From Hyaloperonospora brassicae (Eukaryota > Oomycota > Peronosporomycetes > Peronosporales > Peronosporaceae): a DNA stretch of 64,000 nt. Shown in pieces: positions 10,870-23,900 of this stretch; position 1 is the first letter of the stretch, and each line of letters opens with the position of its first letter. The stretch spans positions 248,001 through 312,000 of the forward strand of contig CANTFL010001335.1 of assembly GCA_947650285.1 (NCBI GenBank). Direction: 5' to 3'. The notes under the pieces were generated by a model. The model saw nothing but the letters and a program-made list of their open reading frames with translations. It searched no databases and was not told where the DNA came from. Position numbers and translations under genes: made by a program.

Positions 10870-12330
10870 TCAGATAGACATCGGAGAAAAGCATCCGGCA
10901 ATATTGGTGCATATGCGTTTGACTCCGTCGATAATAATGAGGTGAAGCGACCAATGAAATTCGCGATACGAGAACAGATCGCGCTCCAGTTATTTACGAA
11001 CTCGAAAACGGTTCGCGGCGCCCGTCCCACACCTGATCGGATCACATTCACTGGCCTGTTAGACAGATTCGGATATAAGATCCGAGAGGATGGGACCTGC
11101 GGCATCAGATTAAAGTATGACGGACGGAGGGCACAAGTCATGGACCTATCATTACTGTCCAGGGGACGATCTCGGTAGCGGTCGCGAGCGAGATCGCGAT
11201 CAAGGAGGAGATTGAGATCGTGATCAGGTGTGTGACCGCAATTGTGATCTACGATTCGGTATGTGACGGCGATCAAGCTAATGTGGGTTACACTACACGA
11301 TCAGCGACCAGAAAGTCGATTGCGATCAACAGGGATGTCAATTGTGTGCCACACAAGTACAAGGGTGCGACCTTTTGAAGAGAGCGGCACGTGGCATGCG
11401 GTGTTTAAGATAGGGGGGTAGGGATATGTTTGTTGGGTTTGATTGGTAAACATTGAAAGAGTTCAAATTGATCCCTTCTACACAAGACACGTAGCTGCCT
11501 CTCCCGGCAGGAGCTCATGGTGGACTCTCGGAATTGGAGGTTGCTACGCGTCTCTGATGACAAAGCCTCTCGATCACTTGGCTTTTCGTCTACGCGCGAC
11601 ATGGCACATGTTCGGGCTAGAACACATATTGGCCTTTCGATATTTCATGGGTGTCACACGTCCCAGTCGCATCAGTCTATGGATCGTATGGCTAGGAATA
11701 GACTCTCAATTGGATTTATGCGCTCGGTTACGCAATCAGAACTTTGACATGGATCAGTCTGTCCATGAGCCGCGGTGACTTTCCGGGCAGGAGCGTATAT
11801 TGGCCTCCCGATGATCAAGGCAATATAACTAGATGATCAAGGCAATAGTACCGCGCGTTTACAAAGACGAATTAATTCCTGAATAATTTGGCCAAGGATT
11901 ATAATAGATGCTGGAACTAATTATTAATTATCAGAGTATTGAATATTTCAATTGGCTTCTAAGGACCCGTGTCTTCTCTTCCGGGATGGATTGTTTGGCT
12001 ACCCGACGTCACGGACTACACTACATCTTCACAAGTATCGCACATGGATTGTTTGGCTGGGTGCGTCCAAGGACTATTACCCCCTATAACTGCGATCGGA
12101 AGCAGTAAACCCTTTGTGGTTGAAGAATCACGCAGGGAACCCTTTGTAGTTGAAAATTGAAGATCTCGAGACGGCTCAATTGGTCAGAAGGCTCGCGAAT
12201 CAAGGTCTATATATTGGATAAAGCGATCTGTCACAGATCATGGTGACTCATATCGAGCATTCTACAAGTACATAAGTGATCCCGTGACGATTTCCACAAA
12301 ATCACGCTAGCCCCAGATCGCGATGTGAAG
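10870..12330 (+). repeat. Gypsy-2 LTR copy
   Basis: GATC-rich start (11165-11280), then a middle (11345-11480) that matches the reverse complement of about 59380-59530, then 12145-12300 that matches the reverse complement of about 59070-59210 (shared 'gagacgg', 'tcagaaggctcgcg', 'gagcattctacaagtaca'). It is therefore a plus-oriented LTR of the family whose 944-bp copy lies at 58860-59803. Borders are approximate. Confidence 0.5.
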
Positions 12331-13690
12331 ATTTTTGCACTGAGACCGAACCCCATCGCAAAAATGGTCAAGTTTTCTACCGACACGAGTACACCTGGAA
12401 GAGTACAACCCGCTTTACCGACGGTACGCAGGGTGAGGAAGGCGATCAAGAACACGGGAAAGAAGTTCTTCTTCCGACAATCAGTCGTCTGGGCGCCAGT
12501 GGAGTTTCGGGGTCACAAGGAGTTTGTGATCACCAATCCACAATGACGATGCTAGATAGTGGGGTGCCGAAAGTGACGACACAAGCAAGGACGATGACGT
12601 CCTCACTGATAAAATCATGTCTGCAATAAAGTCAATGCGCAGCAATAAATACAAGTATTTGTCGGCAAAAATATATCCGCAGGAACCTATATCAGACGTC
12701 CTCCTCGGGTAAAATTCCATCGCGAGAGCGGTAAATCGACAATACAAAGTGAAAAAAATTGTTTTTGTAGTTTGTAAAGGTGACCTATACCTACTATCTA
12801 CATTAAAACTTACCACACGCAGTACCTTACGTGGGGAGCAGTTTACGATTGCTTGAATATATGGCCCCGTGTCGTGGTCTGCGTCGCTTAGGCAAAGCAT
12901 AGAAGATCGAAATGACACGAAAGACGCGCACATATATTATACGTTACGTGAAGAGCATCATTACATACTGTTAGTACGAGCCTTCTTTCGACGTTAAAGA
13001 TGCCCAACGTGTAAAAATCTCCACCAAATTTTTGCGTGCAAGGTCTCGGCTTCCAGCCTGATCGAGTAGGGTAGGGACCCCTATACGTAATGGGATAATT
13101 AATTCTGACGCGCCACTGATCTTGTCTATAGAACTATTCCCTTTTGATTATTCAGCAAAAATAAATAGTACTTGGTGCGCTCCTGTACATGTTAGCACGA
13201 GGCCTCTGCCCAGAATATGACCAGCGTTAGACGTCTATCCCGCTCATGTTTGAGATCTTCGCGTATCCCAGAAATTTACGTGTTTCAGTTCCACAACATG
13301 ATCCTGGCCCGGAAGTTATGCGAGTCAGTTCTTTCTGCTACCACCATATCATTTTTATACTTGTGGCGGTTTTCAACGCTTTTTTGGATAGCGCATCGGA
13401 TTCATTTCGCGACATGAAGGCACGTCGAACAAGTTACGTCCTTCAATTGCACATACACTAGCCTTCGTAGGATGGTTGAAAGCTTCGCTGTTAACTGCTG
13501 GCTGACGTACTCAGTAATGTTCAGCAGTAGGACAAGGATACCTGATGGCATCGATGGGCTTGCAATGTCGCAATACCTAAGTCCATCTTAGAAGAGATGC
13601 GCACCATCCATAGGGCCGATTAGGAAGAAAGGAGTCTATAGGAGAATAGATGAAATTGATAAGACACCTCTGACATGGGTCGCCACATGG
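12331..13690. other. No gene recognised; probably old repeat
   Basis: Only short, unsupported frames. A 73-codon basic frame at 12325-12546 (+) has no recognisable domain. Probably further remnant of the old Gypsy-1 copy or other repeats. Confidence 0.4.
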
Positions 13691-13699
13691 GATACAGGA

Positions 13700-14300
13700 T
13701 AATTCTGCCTCTCTAGACAGCCCGTGCAAGAAGTAAAACGCGTACCGGTTTAATTACGCTTTTCTAAAATCGCTGCGGGCTACAGTGAGGTCGTCAAGCC
13801 ATGCTTCCCAGACGTAAAAACTCAACATTGTGAATGTATGCACTACAGACTTGATTTAACGCGTTATCGTCACGGTCACGGTTCTCGTTGTACCATCGAT
13901 GTCAGAACACATCGATAAAGCAGTTGTGCTCAGAGCGGTAGTCTATCGCGCTGACTTCAAGGCGATGAAGTCTTGACGAATTGAATGAGCGGATTTGATC
14001 CCGTATGGCGGTCCTTTCAGACTGCACTCCCCCGATTGGATATGATGACAACCACGTCTTGCTGATAGGAGCGAGAAGTAGAACTTCGCGGAATATATCA
14101 TCTGCAGGATGTCAATTAAAATTCTGACACCACAGTCGTCAAAATGTTTGCGGTTGCCTCGACTGCGGTGACTCCGTATCGAGACACCGCCAGCATCACG
14201 ATGATTAACGTTGCCGTGCCGTTCAATTACGTCGATCTCGTGATATCTCGATCGACTCGATCCAGGATACGAGCCATCTAGCATCTCGGACGACCCGAAC
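13700..14300 (-). pseudogene. Remnant of the Gypsy-1 antisense block
   Basis: 13700-13930 aligns with 45850-46055 of the better Gypsy-1 element in the same relative orientation. Shared stretches include 'gtaccggt', 'ttacg', 'gttgtaccatc' and 'atgtc'. That part of Gypsy-1 belongs to the minus-strand reading region downstream of pol. So the old copy also carried this block, now about 2.9 kb beyond its pol remnants because a Gypsy-2 LTR sits between. Confidence 0.45.
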
Positions 14301-14943
14301 ATCTATACGTAAAATGTATCACAACGATATGCACCATGACGAGCCTCTTAGGTCGTCGCCTCTTAGTAATCATTCGGTCACACGAGTGATTGATGCTACA
14401 CGGTGTTGGTGATGAAACGGATGAGAGCGTTGCGTGTCATTCATACCAAAAAAGTGGAGCGATGACAATTTTATCTTGGTACCATTACGCTAATAAACAC
14501 CTTACTGAGTTAAGAAAATATCGGACAATCTGGTCAATGAAGGTACTTTCGTCATTGATCCATCTTTGGTGTCAATGATGTGTAAGCGACGAGCTCGCCC
14601 GGTCACAGTACTAGTAATTTGAAGTTCAATTGCCAAAATCACAAAGTCTGCGTCCTTTGTCGATGCTGTGGTGTAAATGATTAGGTCGCTAGCGGTGTCC
14701 GAAGTCCTTGTAGAATTCATATGAACCGCAAGGACAGGGTCTATTTGAAATGACGTGAACAGCCGATCTCTTCGATTTTGCTGTATGTAAGCTAAACAGA
14801 CACAACTCATTCGGCACAAATCTAAATGATTTGTTACACCCAACGTACGTGTGTACTATTGTAAACGCTGGGACGGACTCGCGCACTACATCACAAAGCT
14901 CATGCTGCATTCAAATAATTACGACGCTACATACATTCGACAA
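14301..14943. other. Intergenic, 3' flank of the EPG5-like gene
   Basis: No gene recognised. Short frames on both strands lack recognisable domains. Confidence 0.4.
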
Positions 14944-17900
14944 TCAAGGCACGCATTTTGCGAGTAGCCATCCTTGCGCAGGATACATGCTCAAAAAAAG
15001 CGACACGAAAAATTCGTCCTGGTCTGCGAGACTTCGACGTGGATCTCGAGAGAAATTCAACAACGCATCAGTACGTCCACCGAATCGAAGGGCGTCCTTA
15101 CCCTGTAGCATTGTTTCCAGAAAACGCAAGTGCTTTTCGGTAGTGCGAGTCATCTTGAAGGGGATGCGACCATCTACTCGTAACGGCGCACCGTTGCGTG
15201 TCTGCAGACGCAAGAACACACCTGCCGCCAAACAGGAGACATGGAACTCGAAGCCGTACTGCAAGGAGCCACCGAGCCCGATCGCTTTCATCAACCCGTT
15301 GTTGCGACGCGCATGACCCAGCTCCAGCAATAGATCGCACAGTTGCCGAAGCACCTGCTTCTTCAGCGCTGAAGGTAGCACCTCAGCCAGTGGTTTGCAC
15401 ACAAAGTTCGTCACCTCTGCAGCCAGAAACAGCAACTTCATTTGTGCCAACGCGCTATTGCCAACTCGAACACACTCCATCCATCCCATCAATTTCGTCA
15501 ACAGCGCCAGACTCAACGACTCGGTCAACACCGGGGCGCGACGCAGCTGCTGCAGGAAAAGAACCTGAAGGGTAAGCAGTTTTCCTTGCTCCAAACACGC
15601 CGCCTCGAACTCATTGACACTTAGTTCAGGTACATGCAGCCGCAACGCCAGCGCATCCCACATTCCTCGACGCTCCTCGATTACCCACCGCTCAATGCTT
15701 TTCTCTGTCACCTGACTCATTACGTGAACAGAAGCCAGGGCACGGCCGCAGGCACCCATGCAAGCTAGCTCCCCACCCCGGAAGGCTAAAAACGTCCACA
15801 GGACTTTTCCCAAGGGCACCCCAATCGCTTCCGCCGGTATCTCTGTCGCAGAGATATGCGTATTGTTTGCAAACTCGCCTTCATGCGAACTGCGATCCGT
15901 AGGATGGCGCCCACAGTAGTTTCGCTGCTCCAATGCTTTTTGTCGGGACGAAAATTCACGTACAAGAGTGTCGATTTCAACAAACACCACATTGCCACAC
16001 TTGTTCCAATTGAGCCCTGATGATGTAGAGCTACCTCCACCACTGCCCGACTTTCCCTCGTCTTGCACCTGCTTGAAGAATACCTCCACGAGCGGAAGAT
16101 TACAAAATCGAAGCACACCTGATATCGTGGCCGTCAAATCTTCTTCGGAAATACCGTCCGTGCTCTTGTCAGCATCATTCTCTTTTCTGGCGCTCACTTT
16201 GTAAAAGTTTACAATCTCATCCAGTTTCTCGTACAGAGCTGCGCAGCCCGAGCCGTACAGTACCATTAACCACGCGGCATCCTCAAACGTTTGAGCTTTG
16301 CTGCTCAAAGAGCCACGGTTATTCAATTCAAATACACCAAGCACCATATCCAGGAAAAGGTTGACCCGCTGCAGGCTTTCTCGAGTGGTAAGTTTGTCAT
16401 GGTGCAGTGCAGTGATCCGGCTCAGAAGCCGCAGGGCAAGTTGCAGTCTTGCGAACGCGTCCTGCATGAAGGCTGCGCTTGGTACTGTCGAACGAGGCTC
16501 GCCTTCCACCAAACTTTTTGAAACCGCTGGACTTCCAAGCGGTTCCTTGAACGCATCCAGCATGAACTGCTGCAGCAGTTTCACATCCGCTATCGTCAAT
16601 TTCCAATTCGTCCACAAGACTGATTGCTGCTTGATGAAGTTGACAAAGTAAGGTGGAAGGACATTTGTGGACAGCGCGTGACCAGACTGAAAGCGAAAGT
16701 GCGGAAGGTCCAGTACCAGCTCGAGACACAGCTTCGCGAATTCCAGCAGGAAAGACGACCGGACAACCTCGCTTTGTGCTTCCAGCCAAGAGTTTGTTGA
16801 CCTCCATGTTGTGCGGCATAACACGTCGCGCACTAACCATGACACAAATGGATATGGTGACAGCGTAGAGAGCAGAGGCGGAACCGCTTGTGCCATGGGT
16901 ATCGTCACCACCCCCGTGAGTAGCTGCTTTTCCATCTGAATGAGTTCACGCATCTGCTGCACGCTTTCCAACGTCAAACACCAGTGTTCCCATGCCAGTC
17001 GCGTCAAGAACTGATGGAAGTGCTTGCAGATGTGGGCAGGCGCGTGCGGAACAAGGGCTGTAAGGTAGAACGACCAAATTTGTGACAGCTTCGCTGTTTG
17101 TGTCTGCGATAAATCGCTGACATCACGTGTCAAACCGCCTGCTGGCTGGGTCTTCAGGTACTCCGAGCATACAGCCACAAAGCAGGAGCAAACGGTAGTA
17201 CCCGTAGAAAGGGTATCTCGCTCGGACCATGGCGCGCTTACCCCCGAACCTTCTTTGTTGGTAGCTGGCTGATATAGTGTTGAGAGCAACGGCTCGAAAA
17301 ACGCCGTAATGAGTTCCCACTGTTGCTCTTCCGGAGCAGCACGACAGCATAGCGCAAACAAGTCCAGCAACCCTTTCAAAACTCCGAGGCGCTGCCAATA
17401 CACAACGGGATACTCTACCGAAGATATGGATGCCACATTTGGCAACTCTTTTCCGCGTACAATTTCCCCGCCAGCTTCGCTGCTGGAGACATTGCCAGCG
17501 GACAGCCTGCCTTGCCACCGCAGCGAGGTCATATGCTGGCTCAGGAACGTCACACAAGCCTTGATCTGCATCACCGGAAGCTCCTTCCAACGAGCCAGTG
17601 GAACACCAAGCAATGCACTCCACACTGAAGGATCCATTGGGCGCGGTACTGTCGCCATCATAGAGTTATTCGTGCAGTCGTCGCTACCAGCAGGTGAGGT
17701 ATTGTCCGCGTACGATGTTCGAAATCGGTAGTCGTCGTAAACCCCAACAAGAGCATGCACTATTTTTTCAGCGTGATCTTCTAGGTGGGCAGCACATAAG
17801 AGTTGAAGTACCTCCGCGTAAAAACGTAACACTTCATCCGAACGGTCACATGCACCGGCGTCTTTGGATTTCCGGGCAGTTGCATCGAGCTTGCGATCTG

Positions 17901-20900
17901 CAGGAAACTGGTGACTACTATCGCCCAGGATCATGCACAATACTGTGTCGCGATCGAATTTATTGGGCGTCTCCGGGCTTTTAGTTGCCAACCATGCGCG
18001 GAAATCAAAGCGGTGCAGGACCATGAGCTTCTCTTCGCTCGAAAGTTTGGACGAACTGCTTGTACTCATCAACTTTGCAAACATTTCAGCAAAACGCAAT
18101 GGCACCGCCGCCGGAAAGAAACACTCGCTGAGAAGAGTGATGCGGGACGGATCTTCTAACATGAGTTGAAGCAGAGTGCATGTTTCGCGCTCGTCGACAC
18201 AAACGAAGTCTAATCCTAGCTGCTTGATCGATCTCCATAGCGCTTCGCGTAATGATGGCACCATCCGAGCTAACTTTGTATCTAGCTCGGTAAAAAGACG
18301 AAACCACTCAAGGCCCTTTTCATGTAGACGCTCAATATCTCGCTCTGCCTCTTGAAGACGTGAAAGAAAGTTACCATCAGCAGTACTGCCCGCCACGACA
18401 ACGCCCTCTTCCCCAACATTCCTCGAGGCATCATCGGATGTTGTCGTACTCAACGGTGCTTCATTCGTCAACGTTTGTTTCAACTCTTGGAGCTTATCGC
18501 GCTCCATACCCAGCGTACGCGCGACTTGATCAATGAGCAAGATCTGAAGAGATAGCGTAAAGCCACTTTCATCAAGCTGTAGAAAACGTTCAGCTGATAC
18601 TAATGTTTGCAAAGATTCGGCTGCGCTATCATCATCGCAAAATTGGCCATCATGTTCGTCCGTCAATGACACTTCGTTTGTTGTCAGCATAGAGCTCATA
18701 TCACACCGCTCACTCTGAGCACGGATCACTTTTATAGCGTCGTCTGCTCGAGGGTTGATCATCCATTCCAAAAATTCAAACCGAAATGCTGCAGGACTAC
18801 TACAATTCGAGCCTTCCGGGCATGGTAGACTCTGCGTCACAGCCCTTGTTTTACTGGCGTAAAGCTGGGCTACGGTGTCCACCATTTCGGCGTCAAGCGT
18901 CACAAAAACGGACAGGTTCTCCGAGTATTTCATGGCCACCGCTTTTAGCCCTGCTTTATCTAGTGGAATAGAATGTGTGACTACACACCGGTCCGGTGAC
19001 ATCGCAACCGAAACTGTTGGCAATAAGTCTAGGCTTGAGGGCCCTGGTAGTATAGGCAGAGGTCGGGTATCGAGACCACTCAGTCCAGCAAGCCCTTCGA
19101 AAGTACTGTGTCGTCGGGCTAGCTCCGATGTTTCTTCCACGAACGCGAAGTCGTCTTCTTCGCCAAGTGCTGCGGGTGGTGGGGAAATGGATTGGCTTGA
19201 ACAACTGCCACTGCTACCGGATCCATCGTCAACGGTCACTTCACAAGTACTTCGTCTAGCAGTGAATTCGAAGCCACACCAATTGATCCACAAAGATAAC
19301 TCGGACCATTTCATTTTACCCTCTCCTGAGTTAAGCAACGCGTCACTGAGGCGCAAAACGTCTCTGAGTCGATCGACCTCGTAGTGACGCGGCAAAGCCG
19401 ACAATTCGTCTTCTTTTAGCCACTGATTCGGGTCCGTTTCTTCCATCCAGGCGCCCATAGCACCGTAAAGCTGAGAAAGCGCTACTAAGTGAGCATACCG
19501 CCGCTCTTTCGTGTCCGTAGCAGAATCTGCACCGTTTGATGTACGACCACTTGACCCACCTGTTGCAGTTAACACAACCTGTGCTTGGCTGGAGCAGAAG
19601 TTCACAAGTGCTCGCAATTTAAGCTGAAGACGCTTTCGCAAGTGCATACCCTTCGTGTCGCATTTACTTGTGTGGTCGAGGAAATGGTGCCCGAAGATGC
19701 GAGACCCACCAGCAGCTGCAAAGTACAGTGCAAAAAACACCTGCCAGTATATGACCTGCGCCGGCTCTGATTCAGGCAGATCCAAACAGTAGTTGCACCA
19801 GCGGTATATCTTGTACTGCGATAGAGAATCGAGGCTGGTATGGCCAAATGCCAACGGACTGCCCAAACGAGATGCACACCTAGATGCTACGTGGGTCATT
19901 TCATCCGCCTCTTCATCAACGCCGTCTTCATTTCTTATGGCATCAAGAGCTGCAGCTAGCCTTCCGTCGGTTTTCTTCATTTTCTCCAGCTTCTTCATGG
20001 TTTTGGGCTCGAATTTCATCATGAGCTGCCCCATTGTCAGAAACAACGGAACCTCCTTTCGGGTCTCAACAAGTAAACTCCACAACGCCAGATATGGACA
20101 CCCACTCACGTATTGCGCCACATCAAACGAACTTCCAAAAAGTGAAGCAAACGTTACAGAGGGAGTGACTGAAGGAAGGAAACTCATCACAACAACCGGA
20201 TCATTGTCAGGACAACGCTGCTCAGGCTGCCCTGCCTTTTTCTCATTCCGTGCTACAAGCTGGCAGAAGGAGTCAAAAGCAGCCTCAAGCAAATCGACCA
20301 GTGCATACGTCACCTCAAGTGATGCACCAATGACTGCACTTTTCGTCTCTGCACCCTCCGCAGCACAGCAACCTTCCATACTGCAGTGTAACATGACATC
20401 TAAGACGTGTCGAAACGCGGCATTTTCATACCAAAACGGAACGTGCAACAAAGCCTTCATCCAGAAGCACATCGAGTCTGCAAGCAGCATGCTGTTTGTA
20501 GAATATTCGAAGGATCGTCTAATCATCGCGCACAACAATTTCGTCGATTTCGGGATATCGTTTCTTGCGGACATTGGAAGCATTGGTGTCTTGGCACTCA
20601 GAAATGAGTTTCGGATGGATAAAGCGGCACTAGTCGACGATGCCGCCAGCGTTGACAGCGCTCCTGTGCTATGTTCAGTTCCTAATGCTGAGGCAATCCA
20701 CGACATTGCCCCGTGAAATAAAGCCGAAGTTGTGACCGACATGGTGCTTGAGTGAGGAAAACACTCGTTGATGAGCGCAGGGAGCACAACGGGGTGCAGA
20801 AAACGACTACACTTGCGCACAAATCGCAGCTTTGTCAAAATCCGATCTTTGGCTGTTCTTTCCCACCCACCTATGTAACCCTTGTTCAGAACTTCTTGCA

Positions 20901-23900
20901 TGCGATGGAGTTCGTCAGTATTGATGTACGAGAACTCGTGCAGTAAGTTTAACAGGTCCAACAGTTCATCAGTGGACAGAGCTTGCATCGCGGCCATACA
21001 AGCTTCCAGCTCATTCTCACCCTCCCCTACCGCATCACCACTTCGCTCGCCGTCGACGTGTAATCCTTCGTTTTCCTTATGTCGGACTGACGTCTCTAAT
21101 TCTTCCTTGCTTTCTGTTTGTGGCGCTACGTCTAGCACCGATTCTGATCCGCACGCCTTATTCTCGTTCATCCGTGCTAACAGAGGAAACACATTTTCGA
21201 GCACTTTCACGGCTGCCGAGAAGAAACTGCTTCTCAGTAGTACTAGCAACGGCTCCCAACGATCAAGGCGATCACTAAACACAAACGTCGTGACTTGACA
21301 AACGACGTAGGCCACTATGGGCTCCGTTCGTGGAGCTGCGGTGGCAGAAACTGATGAGGCGGTAGCAGCTTCGCGCGCTCCTTTTTGACTTTGAGGTGTT
21401 AGAAGCATTCGACATTTTTGCTGAATGGGAGCGCCAGTGCTTCCACCAACCGCGGCCTCTATTTTGCTGCTTCCATCGTTCTTGGCCTGTCCATGACGTT
21501 TCAGGAATTGCTCCTCTAGCGAGGTATAAAATGGAAACACTTTACGGGAAGAAGGCAAAGTCAGCAATACGGAAGCTCCGGAAAACCACCTGCGCAACGT
21601 CAACGCCTCGCGCGACCGATCGTGGCGAAGGTCGATGAGCGGCAACAGTGGCTCTTTTGTTTCCAAAGAATGAAATTTCAGCTTTAGTATGAGTTTCCAG
21701 CACCACTTCTCAAAATCCACCCTTTCGCCTAGCCATAAAGCGCGACGAATTGATTCGGCAATCGAAGTGACATCCAGCTTCTGCGGAGACCCCCCTCCAG
21801 ATAGTGCGATAGCTGCTTCGGGATCACTGGCACGTTCGTTTCGCGTCTTGTAAACAACCAATGCTTCGGAAACCATGAGAGCAACATGTCGATGGATCCT
21901 AGCGTGCGTAAACAACCGTTGCAGCTTGACGTCGTACTCCCAATTGATATGGTCAAGAAGGAAACGAGCCAGCACACTGCGTGGGGCCGTTGTATCTTCA
22001 AGCTGTAGCCAGTCTTGTATATTCAGCAAATCTTCAGACGTTGGCACCCAACGATTGATCGGAAATGTCTCGAACACGTTGATCCACGTGGCTGCACATT
22101 GATGATACTTGGAAATCAGCACAACGAGAAGCGAAAGCACCCACGTATGCGACAAACAAATCGTGCTCAACGGCGCCGCTGCCCGCTCACCATTCTCGCC
22201 TAGTTCACGCCGACACGATTCAACAGTGTATCCTGCAATAAATAACTCGTGTACTGCGACATAGACCAAGTCATGTCGCTCGTCAAATCGATTGTCGCTG
22301 GCACGAGAAGGGGGTCGGCATGATGCAACAAGACTTGCGACCGCGTTTAGGACATATGTTGCGCTCTTCGCATCCAGAGCAATAAGGTCGTACAGGTGTT
22401 GACGTGTCGGTGCTCGAATATCGACGTCCTGAGCATTCGATCTGCCAATAAACTGCATCCATCCTTGAGCCGTCTTCGCCTCTGTCGGTATATTTTGGAG
22501 ATTAAACAGCAACAGAGCCAATGCATCCCACTTCGCCAGTGCTGACAACGATTGATAAGGAAACAAGTACAGACCCTTCCACGCCACACGATTGCAGTCG
22601 GCTGCCATCAGACCATGCAAACTGGTAAGAAACAGCTGGTCGAAGAGTGTCGGATAGAAAACAGCGTCTTTCATGCCGGAGTTTTCTGTACAGCCTGACC
22701 CAGGAAGACCTGCTGCATCAAGAAGCAGTTGTCCAAGAAGCTGCGCAATTCGCGTTGGCAACTTCTCAAACTCTTGGAATACTCGCAGACTATGAGTAAA
22801 TTCCAGCACCAGCGTCAAAGCTCGACGAAAGCACTTTTTCACGTCCGTAGTGCATCCAAATAACTGCTCAAAAGCAAACACGTTTGGAAATTGGTTCAGA
22901 ACAGCGACGAAATCCTCGTCCGACAGGAAATACCGATCCAGCATTTCCGGATTTTCCAACAAGACCCATTCAGGAGAAACAAGTCCTTTTCTATCCGGTG
23001 CACCCACGTTGGCAGTCTTCGCAAGTTTCGTACCACTGGAAGGTCCGCTGGACACAAGGACCGACATCCTCCGTAATTTCTCAGGATGAAAGACCAGATG
23101 CAACATCGCAATATAGTGGTCGACAAGATCTTCGCTCCACGCGCTTATTACCGATCCGTCTGTGCGCACCATGGCCCGTGGAAACTGCAAGAATCGTAAG
23201 AACCACGACCGTTCTTCTGTTGAAACACGAGGCAAATACATCGCATGCATTAAGAGATACGGCATGTTTTGTAGAGATTTTGTGCGCGTGAGAGTTCGCA
23301 CACAAACTGAAATCCACTTCTGCAGTGACCGGCGAAATCGCAATACGCTTTGAAACCACTCGTTCGTTCTTGTTGATACAGACGATGGTGGGAGGTACAA
23401 CACCACATCGCACGAATCACACAATTTGCACCATTGACTCGATTTCATCGGTATGTTCAAGCTGCCACAAGCGTAGCACTTAATTTTACGCTCTGCACCA
23501 GCACCACCCGCGGCGCTGTAACGTGTCTTCGCATCACTGCTATGCCAGATAAGCTCTCCCCGGTGAAATGACCGCGGCACGCGTCCAAACGCTCCTTTTT
23601 CCTCCAAAGTCACCTTTTTCTCGAAGAAAATCAGCACATCGATACAATACTTCAGGTGCTCTACCGACGAAGCGAGCGACGAAGTCTCGGGAAAAGTCTC
23701 GTAAAAGCTCGCACTCTCCGGGACAACGCCCAAATCATCGATGTTGCCAGAACTCCCGCAGAATGAGCTCATGTTACTCAGACACGTAACCAGACCCGGC
23801 TCTTGCAACACGCTATTCAAGTATTGCTCAACGCGGAAATAGGAAAGCGCGCGGTCAAAGGTGTGCATCGACGCCTTCGCCGTTCGTTGCTGACGAAGCT

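Noticed and set aside
19793..20716. Plus-strand ORF of 307 codons inside the EPG5-like gene
   Set aside because: Mirror of a long continuous coding exon on the other strand; composition (Ser/Ala/Ile-rich) is that of an antisense frame and there is no domain.
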